A stretch of DNA of 64,000 nucleotides from Marivita sp965656765 (GCF_965656765.1 NZ_CBFHLV010000002.1:1-64000), one strand, 5' to 3'; positions 7,023-16,000 are shown, counted from the stretch's first letter. Notes: generated by a model not told the origin, from the letters alone. Made by a program: numbers and translations.

Positions 7023-9277
7023 TTTTGATCTCCTTTGCGTGTCGTGCGCAACAATGCGTAGGCCGAGAGAGCAGCGATGACGACCACGGCAATTTCGCCA
7101 AATGTGTCGAGCGCGCGAAAATCCACGAGGATAACATTGACGATGTTACGCCCATACGCCTCGGGCCAGCTTGTCGCCTCAAAATAGTCCGTCAGGCGCA
7201 GATCAAGTGGGCTGGACACAACGGCGACCAAGGTCAACGAAACGGCAAGGCCCACAGCAATGGACAGCACAGCATGGCCCAGCCGGAACTCGGCCTTGGG
7301 CATTGAGGGCAGGCGCAGCATCACCACAGCCACCAGAACCACAATCAGCGTTTCGACCAAGAGCTGCGTAATTGCGACGTCCGGGGCGCTGAACACGATG
7401 AAGATCATCGCGATGCCAATGCCAACCACACCCAGCGCGGCAATCCCGGCGATGCGTGAATTGGTAACCAGCGCAAGAATGGCCCCTGAAATGGTCAGCA
7501 ACGCAATCGAGGTGTGCTTCCATTCCACGTCCGACAGATCGACGGCAATCATCGGCATGCCAGTATAGGTCAGCGTTAGCAGGATACCCGCCGCAATCGT
7601 CAAGAAGGTAAAGAAGAGGTAGCTAGAGAGTTTGCCATTTTGCACAAGTTGGGTTTGCCACTTTGCAAATCCCTTGAGCCCGTCAAGGAAGCGGTCCCAG
7701 CCATGATCGAGGTTTGGAATGGCCGAAAAGCCACGTTCCAGCAACGCACGGAGTTTGACATGGACAGCGTAGATGGCCAAGCCCAGCACAAATGTCGCGA
7801 TGCTAAGGAACAGTGGGATATTGACGCCAGCCCAAAGCTTTAGCTCTTTCGCCTCGCCGGCTTCGCCAGTCAGGGATATGACTGTCGGATTGATCAAAGC
7901 GACTTGAAGGAGATCCGGATAGATGCCGAACAGCGCGCCAAGGCTGGCAAGAATGATTGGACCCGCCCACATCTGCCAAGGGGCCTCGCGCGGAGATTGG
8001 TGTGACGGAACACTGCCCTGCCAGAAGGGTCGGAAGGCTACGACGCCTGCGACCGCCAGCATCAGCGCATTGGACAGCAGCGCGGCACCGGCGACGAACA
8101 CCGGCTCTGACGCCACGGCGATGGCCCCTGCGTATTTCAGTTCCTTGCCTATAAAGCCAAGGAACGGCGGAAAGCCTGCCATCGACAAAGCAGCAAGGGC
8201 GGCGGCGACGGCAGTGATCGGCATTAGCCGCCCCAAACCGCCAAGTTGGTCGGTCTCGCGTGTGCCGGTGGACAGGTCAATGCAGCCGACGACGAGAAAC
8301 AGCGACGCCTTGTAGAGCGAGTGCACGATCAGAAAGGTTGCGAATGCGGTCATCGCATAACCGGACTCCTGCCCAAGGAATAGCGTCAGCGTCCCAAGCG
8401 CCATGAGCGTGGTGTAGGCCAAAGCCTGTTTGAGGTCGGTCTGCCGCACAGCCTGAAGGCTCGCGAATACGGCGGTCACCGCGCCGAAGATTGTTAGGGT
8501 CCACAGCCAGACATCAGTGCCCGACATCGCCGGATGCATGCGGGCCATGACATAGACGCCTGCCTTAACCATCGTGGCCGAGTGCAGGAAGGCGCTGACT
8601 GGGGTGGGGGCAGCCATCGCGTTGGGCAGCCAGAAGTGGAACGGCACCTGAGCAGATTTGGTGAAGGTACCCGCAAGCAACAGGATCAGGATTGGCAGGT
8701 ACATCGCGTGGGCACGCAATTCATCGCCCATCGTCAGAAGGCCGTAAATACTGGTCGTGCCGGAAACAGCTGCAAGCAGGATCAACCCGGCAAGGAATGC
8801 CAAACCACCAGCGCCGGTAACAAACAGCGCCTGCAACGCGTTGCGGCGGCTTTTCTCTGTCTCGTGCGAGAATCCGATCAGCATGTAAGAGGTGAGCGTC
8901 GTAAGCTCCCAGAACACGAACAGCAGGATCAGGTCGTCTGCCAGAACAAGGCCCAGCATCGACACCATGAACGCAGTCAGAAACAGCGCAAACCGTGCGT
9001 AGTGTGGGTGACCTGCCAAGTACGTGTTCGAATAGAGCAAAACCAGCGTACCAATACCGGAGATCAGCAAGGCAAAGGTCAGGCTTAGACCGTCAACAAG
9101 GAACGCCAGTTCGATGCCGACAGACGGTATCCACGGGATCGACATGCGGACGATGTCTTGTGCTGCGATGGTCGGGATCATCGCGGCGAAATACACAAAC
9201 AGCGCTGCAGCGAACAAAACTGGGACAATCCCAGTCAGCCCATTGCCGCGTGTGTCGGTTGGAAATCCGCCTGCCAT
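7019..9277 (-). CDS. mnhA: Na+/H+ antiporter subunit A (MnhA/MrpA)
   Basis: The 752-residue protein is the large NuoL-like subunit of the cation/proton antiporter. The central antiporter domain has the KSAQVPFHFWLPNAMAAPTPVSAFLHSA signature (about residues 215-245) and the second conserved region RQTDLKQALAYTTLMALG. The C-terminal 200 residues add a MrpA-specific extension with further helices (IAGIAALGVVGIGIAMIFIVFSAPDVAITQLLVETL). It is slightly shorter than many MrpA proteins of about 800 residues but has all parts. The start forms a TGATG junction with the upstream universal-stress gene, so the usp is likely the first gene of this operon. Confidence 0.93.
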   Translation of the reverse strand: MAGGFPTDTRGNGLTGIVPVLFAAALFVYFAAMIPTIAAQDIVRMSIPWIPSVGIELAFLVDGLSLTFALLISGIGTLVLLYSNTYLAGHPHYARFALFLTAFMVSMLGLVLADDLILLFVFWELTTLTSYMLIGFSHETEKSRRNALQALFVTGAGGLAFLAGLILLAAVSGTTSIYGLLTMGDELRAHAMYLPILILLLAGTFTKSAQVPFHFWLPNAMAAPTPVSAFLHSATMVKAGVYVMARMHPAMSGTDVWLWTLTIFGAVTAVFASLQAVRQTDLKQALAYTTLMALGTLTLFLGQESGYAMTAFATFLIVHSLYKASLFLVVGCIDLSTGTRETDQLGGLGRLMPITAVAAALAALSMAGFPPFLGFIGKELKYAGAIAVASEPVFVAGAALLSNALMLAVAGVVAFRPFWQGSVPSHQSPREAPWQMWAGPIILASLGALFGIYPDLLQVALINPTVISLTGEAGEAKELKLWAGVNIPLFLSIATFVLGLAIYAVHVKLRALLERGFSAIPNLDHGWDRFLDGLKGFAKWQTQLVQNGKLSSYLFFTFLTIAAGILLTLTYTGMPMIAVDLSDVEWKHTSIALLTISGAILALVTNSRIAGIAALGVVGIGIAMIFIVFSAPDVAITQLLVETLIVVLVAVVMLRLPSMPKAEFRLGHAVLSIAVGLAVSLTLVAVVSSPLDLRLTDYFEATSWPEAYGRNIVNVILVDFRALDTFGEIAVVVIAALSAYALLRTTRKGDQK

Positions 9278-10248
9278 CAGTTGAGTCCTCCTGCCGCGCC
9301 TGTGCCGATTGGTGTTGCAAATCCCGGTGCCTTGGCGGTCAGGACCGAACAGCTGACGTGATTGAGAATCGTCTCGGCTGTATTTCCGATAAATAGACCA
9401 GCGACACCGGTGCGTGTGAGTGTGCCCATGACAATCGTGTCTATGCCTTCGGCGGCGACATGTTCGGGAATTACATCACCGGCAACGCCTTTGATGTGCA
9501 GCACTCGCATCAGATCGTCGAATTCGGAAAAGCCGGACACCAGGGCTTTTAGGCGCGCCTTGCTGTCGTTCTGTGCTGTCGAAACCAGGCGGTCGATGTC
9601 ATTGTCCAGAATGCTGGAAAGCCCGTGGCGCAGGGTTGCCTCTTCCTGAAGCCGCCAGACATTCATCACGTCCAGCTTGGCGCCATCGGCGCGCGCCAAC
9701 GATGTGGCAAGCTCCATAAGCGTTTGGTTCAAGCTGTCACGCCCGGTGTTTTCAGAATCCGGATCGACCGCAACCAAAATGCGCTGCGATTTGGGTTCAG
9801 TAGCTGCATTCAAAACCCAGATGGGGCAGGGGCATTTGCGCAACAAGTGCATATCTGCACCAGGAAAGAACCGTCGCCCAGCCGCACGATGCGCGCCCTT
9901 TATGACAAGATCATGCCGGCCTTTGATCACCTGCCGGATGATTTCAATAAAGGGTGTGCCAATCAATAGCTTGGTATCGACGGCAATACCCTTGTCACGC
10001 AGGGTGGTTGCGCGCTCATCAAGTTTCGCCCGGTGCACAGCGATGATTGTTTCACCGATCTCTTGGTTGCCAAGGCCAGGGATCATCGAAAAAAGCTTGG
10101 ACACATCGTTTGCGCCGCCGCTGTCGATGGTCGACACCAGCGTGACAGCGGCATCGTTGGCCGTCGCCAGCCAAACGACACGGTCCAGCGCCAGTTCATA
10201 GGCACTCTGCTCGTCGCATACGAAGAGTATGTTCTTGAATCGTTGCAC
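9277..10248 (-). CDS. Tandem universal stress protein heading the antiporter operon
   Basis: This protein of about 323 residues contains two UspA domains. The first begins KNILFVCDEQSAYELALD; the second has RILVAVDPD and the nucleotide-binding pattern G-x2-G-x9-G-(S/T/N) in GTLTRTGVAGLFIGNT. A GTG start at 10248 is preferred because AAGGAG lies 8 bases upstream and the Usp fold begins at once. An in-frame ATG start at 10323 would add 25 unrelated residues and lacks a good ribosome site. The stop overlaps the mnhA start, so stress sensing and cation transport are probably co-expressed. The domain pair resembles UspE-type proteins. Confidence 0.85.
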   Translation of the reverse strand: MQRFKNILFVCDEQSAYELALDRVVWLATANDAAVTLVSTIDSGGANDVSKLFSMIPGLGNQEIGETIIAVHRAKLDERATTLRDKGIAVDTKLLIGTPFIEIIRQVIKGRHDLVIKGAHRAAGRRFFPGADMHLLRKCPCPIWVLNAATEPKSQRILVAVDPDSENTGRDSLNQTLMELATSLARADGAKLDVMNVWRLQEEATLRHGLSSILDNDIDRLVSTAQNDSKARLKALVSGFSEFDDLMRVLHIKGVAGDVIPEHVAAEGIDTIVMGTLTRTGVAGLFIGNTAETILNHVSCSVLTAKAPGFATPIGTGAAGGLN

Positions 10249-10324
10249 GCTGCGCGCTCCTTCACCCAACTGACGAGATAGGATTGAGGGTGTCATTGAC
10301 CAAATCGAAAATTCGCGCAACATT

Positions 10325-10341
10325 GATAGAAATTATCTATC
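10325..10341. promoter_or_regulatory. Inverted repeat (LysR-type box) between usp-mnh and the OxyR-like gene
   Basis: The sequence GATAG-N7-CTATC has the spacing of a LysR T-N11-A operator. It sits 12 bases before the GTG start of the divergent OxyR-like gene and about 77 bases before the usp start. I infer that it is the regulator's own binding site, which could also control the antiporter operon. Confidence 0.55.
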
Positions 10342-10353
10342 AGGAGTTTTGGC

Positions 10354-11289
10354 GTGCCCAGCTTGCAGCAATTACGGTATCTGGTGGCGGTTGCCGACCA
10401 GCTGCATTTTAGACGCGCGGCCGAGGCCTGCAATGTCACGCAACCAACGCTTAGCGCACAGATCAAAGAGCTTGAGATGCGGTTGGGCACCAGCCTTGTC
10501 GAGCGGAGCCGCTCCAAGGTCATGATGACTCCGACCGGCAAAGATATTGCGGAACGCGGGCGGCGTATACTGCGAGAGGTGGCCGAGATTCACACCATCG
10601 CCAAATCACTGCAAGACCTGATGAGTTCGGTTATCCGGATTGGCGTGGTTCAAACGGTGGGATCATATTTCCTGCCTCTGGTGATCCCGGACCTGCACAA
10701 GACCTATCCCAAGCTGGGTTTGTATATCCGCGAAGGTTTGCCCGATCTGCTCTTGCGTAGTCTTGAAGACGGAGCATTGGACCTGCTGTTTTTTCCGCTG
10801 CCGGTGAACCGGGTTGAGCTGGAAACACAGTCCTTGTTTCGCGAGCCGATTCAGGTGGTTATGCCTGCCGACCATCGGCTGGCGAGCGAGTCTGAAATCG
10901 ACCCGGTGATGTTGCGTGGTGAGACGATTTTGTCATTGGAACCGGGCCATAGGTTATACGAATTGGTGCGCCGGATTTCCGATGATTACGGTGTTGAACT
11001 TTCGCATGACTACGAAGGCACCAGCCTTGATACGCTCCGGCAGATGGTGGCCACTGGGATGGGGCTGTCTTTGATGCCTGCGCTCTATGTGAAATCCGAA
11101 GTCACCCATCAGGATCTTGTCGTGGCTCGCCCGTTTCGAGGAACCGCACCATCGCGGACCATCGGAATGGTCTGGCGAAAAGGCACATCGCGCGAAGTGG
11201 AGTTTCGACTTTTGTCCAACCTCGTCTGCGCATCACTGACCGAGAGCGCACCGGAGATCACCGTGCTTGGGGATGTGTCGGGCCGGTGA
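10354..11289 (+). CDS. OxyR-like LysR-family regulator lacking the redox cysteines
   Basis: The 311-residue protein has an N-terminal winged HTH (FRRAAEACNVTQPTLSAQIKELE) and a LysR substrate-binding domain closest in pattern to OxyR. The OxyR-specific segment TSLDTLRQMVATGMGLSLMPAL is clear. At the position of the peroxidatic cysteine of E. coli OxyR (GHCLRDQ) it has GHRLYEL, with Arg at residue 200, and the resolving cysteine is also absent. The only cysteines are in the HTH and near the C-terminus. A disulphide peroxide switch is therefore unlikely, and the effector is unknown. The start is GTG at 10354, with CAGGAG 7 bases upstream. Confidence 0.85.
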   Translation: MPSLQQLRYLVAVADQLHFRRAAEACNVTQPTLSAQIKELEMRLGTSLVERSRSKVMMTPTGKDIAERGRRILREVAEIHTIAKSLQDLMSSVIRIGVVQTVGSYFLPLVIPDLHKTYPKLGLYIREGLPDLLLRSLEDGALDLLFFPLPVNRVELETQSLFREPIQVVMPADHRLASESEIDPVMLRGETILSLEPGHRLYELVRRISDDYGVELSHDYEGTSLDTLRQMVATGMGLSLMPALYVKSEVTHQDLVVARPFRGTAPSRTIGMVWRKGTSREVEFRLLSNLVCASLTESAPEITVLGDVSGR

Positions 11290-11296
11290 CGCCTAT

Positions 11297-12838
11297 CTAT
11301 GGCGCGTGCTGGACAAGCGAGGCAATCGTTCGGTCCACCCGGTCACGTGTGGCCGGAGCACCCTTGTTCCAGCCTTCGGGGTCGTCGAGTGCCGCTGGCG
11401 TTTCGAAATCAAACGGTATTTGCGACAGGTCACTGTTCATCAATTCGATCATTTCGAACACGGGAACAGCCGCGCGCCTTTGTTTTTCCGAAAACTGCAA
11501 AGACAAGCCGATCAGCGTCCTGCTGTTATAAGGCGACAGGTAAAAATTGCGCCAAAGCGCGGGGAACGAGGCGCCAACCGTAGAATTGTAGTACACTTCG
11601 AGGAACATGAAGTCTGCCGCTTTGGCCATTGCTGCCTCGGGCAGGGTGTTTTGCCAAGCAAAAAAATCATCGCGGAACCGGTCTGCAATCTTTGTGTCGA
11701 AGTCAGCCCTTGGCACGATCAAAAGCCTTTCGATTTGCCAATCCGGATCGCGCCACTCCTCTTGCGGGCGGAACACGAAAACGGCTCGCAACAAGTCGGT
11801 CTGGTGCCCGCGCAGAATGACGTTTCCCTCTGGTACACCTTCAATTACGCCGTTTAGATATTCACGCGGCGGATGAACTGGCGCGCCATAGGCCACTTGA
11901 TATGCACGGAGCGTGCGGCGCATGTCTTTTCGGTTGCGCGCATAGTCGCGCTTGTCGTGAACGTCATGCGCAGCGCCACAGACACGGCAAAGCTCGGCTG
12001 CGATCCTGGCATCGCGCCGCGTCGCATAGTTGTTGATATGCGTGTAAACCTGATCGACCTTGCCCAGATGTTCGCCGGCGAAACCCAGCAGCAGGCGGCT
12101 GTCCATGCCGCCGGTCACCGGCAAGGAACAAGGGTACGCCTCAGCGAGGGCCCGGATATTTGCACGTGCCTTTGCAATGATCTGGGAATACACCGCCAAA
12201 GGGTTGGGGGCTTGGAAGCTAAAACACTCGTCTCGGGGCCAAAAGCGACGCGTCTCAAACGTGTCGAGGTCAAGGAGGAAATTGGGGTTCAGGCGCCGAA
12301 CAGAGGCATCAATTGTGTGAAAAAGGGACAGCTTTCCCCCACGCTCCTGAATCGTTTCAAAATCGAATTTTGGATTGGTCTGGACAGGCCGTTTTATTGC
12401 CAACAACGGCGACGAAGCGACATAGCGATCCCCGGCATTGTAGACCGCGCCGATCATCCCAACAGGATCCGTGTACAACCGGTTTGCATCGCCGACGTTG
12501 AGCACAAAAGCAAATCGGCCAGCCGCGTCATTCAGAAAACGCTCGAACTGATCCCAGAAGCCCGGGGATGTGCTGGCGAATGGAAGGTGTAGCTTGCCCG
12601 CAGACTGGAGGCCGCGTGTGCCGACAGCAACCCCAAGCAAGAGGCCGATATACTGATCTTTGGAATCGAAAATGCGGTGAACGGGAAGAGCCGCGCCACA
12701 ATAAACGTGGAAATTGCCGACTTCGTACCGAACAAACCCGTCAAGCATTTCAACTGTTTTTGAGATTACATATTGATAGCGAAACCGGTCTTCAAACGGA
12801 CCTAGCCGATAGTTCCATTGATGCTGTGCCTCGAACAT
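11297..12838 (-). CDS. Asparagine-synthase-like amidotransferase domain protein without N-terminal cysteine
   Basis: The 513-residue protein has a degenerate class II glutaminase-like N-terminal part (GRFAFVLNVGDANRLYTDPVG near residues 108-128). An ATP-pyrophosphatase domain follows, with the P-loop LPVTGGMDSRLLLGF at residues 239-253. True asparagine synthetases begin with Met-Cys, the cysteine being the glutaminase nucleophile. This one begins MFEAQHQW and has no such cysteine, so glutamine hydrolysis is unlikely. Related stand-alone proteins occur near polysaccharide or secondary-metabolite genes, but none are adjacent here. It ends 7 bp from the convergent OxyR-like gene. Substrate unknown. 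Confidence 0.7.
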   Translation of the reverse strand: MFEAQHQWNYRLGPFEDRFRYQYVISKTVEMLDGFVRYEVGNFHVYCGAALPVHRIFDSKDQYIGLLLGVAVGTRGLQSAGKLHLPFASTSPGFWDQFERFLNDAAGRFAFVLNVGDANRLYTDPVGMIGAVYNAGDRYVASSPLLAIKRPVQTNPKFDFETIQERGGKLSLFHTIDASVRRLNPNFLLDLDTFETRRFWPRDECFSFQAPNPLAVYSQIIAKARANIRALAEAYPCSLPVTGGMDSRLLLGFAGEHLGKVDQVYTHINNYATRRDARIAAELCRVCGAAHDVHDKRDYARNRKDMRRTLRAYQVAYGAPVHPPREYLNGVIEGVPEGNVILRGHQTDLLRAVFVFRPQEEWRDPDWQIERLLIVPRADFDTKIADRFRDDFFAWQNTLPEAAMAKAADFMFLEVYYNSTVGASFPALWRNFYLSPYNSRTLIGLSLQFSEKQRRAAVPVFEMIELMNSDLSQIPFDFETPAALDDPEGWNKGAPATRDRVDRTIASLVQHAP

Positions 12839-13203
12839 ACCTGATTGATATCGCTATTATTGTCCGGATATTCATCGCACAGCTACAGCTGTCGCGAAAC
12901 ATCGGGTTTGCGATAAGGTGAGATATCCAATCACGATTTCTTGCTTCTGCCCATGATGCTGCGGTTAAGTGTGATCATGGGTGTGGCTACCCCCTAAAGG
13001 TTAAATTTTCGTAGTCGCAGTCAGTACGCCCAGACACTGTTTGGCTTGTAGATACCCTACGAACCCTTGCTGTGACGCTTGAAATCGCGAGCCTCGCGTG
13101 CTGCGGCGCATCGTTCAGAATTTGAGGGTTAGACAGCCTAACGCAAGCCGGTCCTGATAGTTGGGAGCCGATCAGCCTGAGGCAGGACCATAAATAAGGA
13201 GTT
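12839..13203. other. Gene-free interval upstream of the asparagine-synthase-like gene
   Basis: No convincing gene lies in this 365-bp stretch. It should contain the promoter of the asparagine-synthase-like gene near 12840-12900. Towards the tRNA it holds two hairpins: GTTAG-acagc-CTAAC near 13128-13142, and GGTCCTG/CAGGACC arms at 13150-13156 and 13183-13189. The second lies 15 bases beyond the tRNA 3' end on the tRNA strand and may help end its transcript, although no T tract follows. Confidence 0.5.
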
Positions 13204-13279
<76 letters not shown>

Positions 13280-13308
13280 GTTTGTGCGCGTTCAATTACG
13301 CAATGCCG

Positions 13309-13336
13309 GGGGCGGGATCAAGCATGATTCCGCCCC
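13309..13336 (-). terminator. Hairpin after the TIGR02300 gene
   Basis: A 12-bp stem (GGGGCGGGATCA / TGATTCCGCCCC, one G-T pair) with loop AGCA lies 11 bases past the stop codon of the TIGR02300 gene and upstream of tRNA-Ala on the same strand. There is no clear T tract, so it may be a Rho-aided or transcript-stabilising end rather than a classical intrinsic terminator. Confidence 0.5.
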
Positions 13337-13347
13337 TTCGGCAGAAA

Positions 13348-13665
13348 TTAATCGTCGTCGTCGCTTGCGACGTCTGCGATCTCGTCCAGCGATACGTTGT
13401 CGTCGTCATCATCCTCGAGAACGTCGTCGTCTTCGAGTTCGACATCAACGTCGTCATCCTCCAGAACATCCACCTCGTCCGTCGTCTCGGTCTTGGCTTT
13501 GCTCTGGCGGTCTTCGGCATCTGCCGCAATCATGCGGGTCTTACCAGTTTCCACTTCAACCACCTCACCCGTGTATGGGCTGATGATCGGATCGGCATTG
13601 AGGTCGTAGAAGCGCTTGCCTGTGGTCGGGCAAAGGCGCTTTGTGCCCCATTCTTCTTTGGGCAT
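13348..13665 (-). CDS. TIGR02300 family protein with acidic tail
   Basis: The 105-residue protein is a short alphaproteobacterial family of unknown function. The N-terminal 50 residues hold the conserved block KRLCPTTGKRFYDLNADPI and the Pro-rich ISPYTGE segment, which look like a small zinc-ribbon-derived fold with a single cysteine left. The C-terminal half (from about residue 62) is extremely acidic, with runs such as EDDDVDVELEDDD and a terminal DDDD. An RBS-like GGGGATC precedes the ATG. It sits just upstream of tRNA-Ala on the same strand. Confidence 0.85.
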   Translation of the reverse strand: MPKEEWGTKRLCPTTGKRFYDLNADPIISPYTGEVVEVETGKTRMIAADAEDRQSKAKTETTDEVDVLEDDDVDVELEDDDVLEDDDDDNVSLDEIADVASDDDD

Positions 13666-13770
13666 GGGTGATCCCCTTCAATTGCGTGGTCATATCGACA
13701 ATCTGCGCCAACTGCCATAACACCGAACCAGTGTCAAAGGCTTTACGGCACGGAACTCATTGAGCGGCAT

Positions 13771-14463
13771 ATGGGCGTTAGAACCTTTCCCGGCAACCCC
13801 GAAATTCCGCTGAAATTGCGGAAAAACGCGCGTGCGCGGCGGATGACGTTGCGGATCTCGCGTGTTGATGGTGCCGTGACCCTGACGATACCGCGTGGCG
13901 TCTCTGAACGTGACGCATTGGCCTTTGCGGCAGAAAAGCAGGGCTGGGTCGTTGGGCACTTGTCTAAACAGGCAAGTCCCGAGCAGGTTGGACCCGGGCA
14001 AACCCTAACGGTTGGGGGGCGGTCGTTCGACATTGTTGCGGGCGATGCCAAGCGGTTGAGGGTCGTCGAGCAACAGATTTCCGTGCCTATGCCGATAGAA
14101 AAAGGGCGCGTGCATTTGCAGGCTTGGCTCAAGGAACAGGCACGGGCGGAATTGACCCGTGCGTCAGATCACTATGCGGCGCGTTTGGGTCGTCGCTATA
14201 CAAAGCTGACCTTGCGCGACACGCGATCCCGATGGGGATCATGCTCGTCTGCTGGCGCTTTGATGTATTCTTGGCGTCTGATCCTCGCGCCAAAGGCGGT
14301 TCTGGAATATGTGGCCGCGCATGAAGTGGCGCATTTGCAGGAAATGAATCACTCAGCGGCGTTCTGGAATGTGGTTAATCAGCTGTACGGTCCGCACAAA
14401 GACGCGCGTGATTGGTTGCGGCACGAGGGGCCGAAACTTCACCGGTTCCGCTTTGATGCTTGA
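13771..14463 (+). CDS. YgjP/SprT-type M48-like metallopeptidase
   Basis: The 230-residue protein has the DUF45/YgjP architecture. An N-terminal beta-rich part (RKNARARRMTLRISRVDGAVTLTIP) includes the arginine-rich R-x-x-R-M-T-L-R-I pattern. A middle helix carries RDTRSRWGSCSS. The zincin site HEVAHLQEMNHSAAFW follows, where HExxH histidines plus a downstream histidine in N-H-S-x-x-F-W would bind zinc. E. coli YgjP relatives are poorly characterised; protease activity is inferred from the motif only. It is followed 30 bp later by a co-directional GntR regulator. Confidence 0.88.
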   Translation: MGVRTFPGNPEIPLKLRKNARARRMTLRISRVDGAVTLTIPRGVSERDALAFAAEKQGWVVGHLSKQASPEQVGPGQTLTVGGRSFDIVAGDAKRLRVVEQQISVPMPIEKGRVHLQAWLKEQARAELTRASDHYAARLGRRYTKLTLRDTRSRWGSCSSAGALMYSWRLILAPKAVLEYVAAHEVAHLQEMNHSAAFWNVVNQLYGPHKDARDWLRHEGPKLHRFRFDA

Positions 14464-14493
14464 CCCAATCGGTTGCTGTGATCACAATTTGGT

Positions 14494-15144
14494 ATGAGCG
14501 TGCTGACCCGCCCCACCGAACCGACCCTTTCGGCACATGACCGAGTTTATCGCGGTCTGCGCAACCGGATCATGTTCGGCCAGATGTCCCCCGGTGAACA
14601 ACTGACGCTTCGCGGGGTCGGCAGAGAATTCGACGTATCCATGACCCCCGCACGAGAAGCGTTTCAACGGCTGGTGGCTGAAGGGGCACTCTCGATGTCG
14701 GCCTCGGGGCGCGTGTCGACGCCAGAGCTGTCGAACGACCGGATCGAAGAACTGGCCGCGTTGCGCGCCTTGATCGAAGTCGAGCTTGCCAGCCGTGCTT
14801 TGCCGCGTGCGCATTTAGCGTTGATTGACCGCTTGCAGGCCATAAACGGGACAATCGCCGACGCAATCTCGAACCGTGATGCGGTGGGATATATCCGCAC
14901 CAACCTTGATTTTCACCGCACACTTTATTTGCGCGCGCAGGCACCGGCGATGCTCGCAATGGCGGAAACGGTTTGGTTGCAGCTTGGGCCGACGATGCGC
15001 GCGCTCTACGGTCGACTGCGCCGGACTGAGGCACCGCAATACCATCGTTTGATCATCGCAGCCCTAAAGGCCGGGGATGAACCCGGCCTTCGGTTGGCTG
15101 TGCGGTCTGATGTGACCCAGGGTCTGCGTATGTTGACTGGGTAG
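14494..15144 (+). CDS. GntR-family (FCD-type) transcriptional regulator
   Basis: The 216-residue protein has an N-terminal winged HTH typical of GntR (VYRGLRNRIMFGQMSPGEQLTLRGVGREFDVSMTPAREAFQRL). An all-helical FCD effector domain follows, from about residue 85 (LAALRALIEVELASRAL), with a candidate metal-binding histidine in DFHRTLYL. FCD regulators usually sense carboxylates and repress nearby catabolic genes, but no such operon adjoins it. It ends 16 bp from the convergent usp gene. Confidence 0.88.
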   Translation: MSVLTRPTEPTLSAHDRVYRGLRNRIMFGQMSPGEQLTLRGVGREFDVSMTPAREAFQRLVAEGALSMSASGRVSTPELSNDRIEELAALRALIEVELASRALPRAHLALIDRLQAINGTIADAISNRDAVGYIRTNLDFHRTLYLRAQAPAMLAMAETVWLQLGPTMRALYGRLRRTEAPQYHRLIIAALKAGDEPGLRLAVRSDVTQGLRMLTG

Positions 15145-15160
15145 TTCGTAAGCAGCCGCA

Positions 15161-16000
15161 TTAATGGGCCATGAACACAGGGACTTCGCAGGTTTCGAGC
15201 ATATTGCGGGTCGCGCCGCCCAGGATCGCTTCGCGGAAGCGCGAATGTCCGTAGGCCCCCATGACGACCAGATCGGCATTGATGTCGGTCACATGACGTC
15301 GCATCACATCCGATACGCGCGGCATTGTTTTGGACAAGACGTCAATTTCGACTTTCACACCGTGGCGGGCGAGAAATTGCGAAAGCTGACCACCTGGGTC
15401 TGACCGCGTGGGGCCATGTTTGGGTGGATCGATCACAACAATATGGGCCGAACGTGCAGTGGTTAGGAGTGGCAGTGCGCTGCGCACAGCGCGCAAGGCT
15501 TCGGCGCTTTCATTCCACCCTATGGCGATTGTTTCCGGCAATTTTAGCTTTGGACCGTTATCGGGCAGAACGATCACAGGTGATTGGCCTTCGAAAAGTG
15601 CACCCTCGACGACAGGTTCAAGTTCGATTCCCCGATCGTCGCCGTATGGCCGGGGCAAAACCGCCAAATCTGCGAAACGCGCATGTGATGCGACAAAGCG
15701 CGCAACATCAGCAAGTTGGCAGACCGCCTCGGTGACGCCCCAGCGCAAGCCGGACCCATCAAGCTCTTTCTTGGCGGCTGCCGCCATCTCTGAGGCTTCT
15801 TCACGGGCATGTTGCAATGTTTCTTGCAGCACAGCCGCGTTCATCCCTGCGTAGTAGTAACCTGTCTGCGTGCGATCAACACCGATACACACCATATCCA
15901 GATGGGCATCTAGCGCGCTTGCCATAGCAGTGGCCTGCGAAACGGTCTCTGTTAATTGGGCCTGATCAGTGACCACGGCCAGAATCGTTTTGAAAGACAT
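15161..16000 (-). CDS. Universal stress protein divergent from ccoNOQP
   Basis: The 279-residue protein contains two Usp-like halves: the N-terminal one starts FKTILAVVTDQ, the C-terminal one ends with VVMGAYGHSRFREAILGGATRNML, a G-x2-G-x9-G-(S/A) ATP-binding motif. The ATG at 16000 is chosen because GGGAG lies 6 bases upstream; a longer frame to 16069 has no such support. The gene diverges from ccoN across a 200-bp gap with a perfect FNR box near its middle, so oxygen-responsive expression is likely. Usp genes in this position are common near cbb3 clusters. Confidence 0.87.
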   Translation of the reverse strand: MSFKTILAVVTDQAQLTETVSQATAMASALDAHLDMVCIGVDRTQTGYYYAGMNAAVLQETLQHAREEASEMAAAAKKELDGSGLRWGVTEAVCQLADVARFVASHARFADLAVLPRPYGDDRGIELEPVVEGALFEGQSPVIVLPDNGPKLKLPETIAIGWNESAEALRAVRSALPLLTTARSAHIVVIDPPKHGPTRSDPGGQLSQFLARHGVKVEIDVLSKTMPRVSDVMRRHVTDINADLVVMGAYGHSRFREAILGGATRNMLETCEVPVFMAH

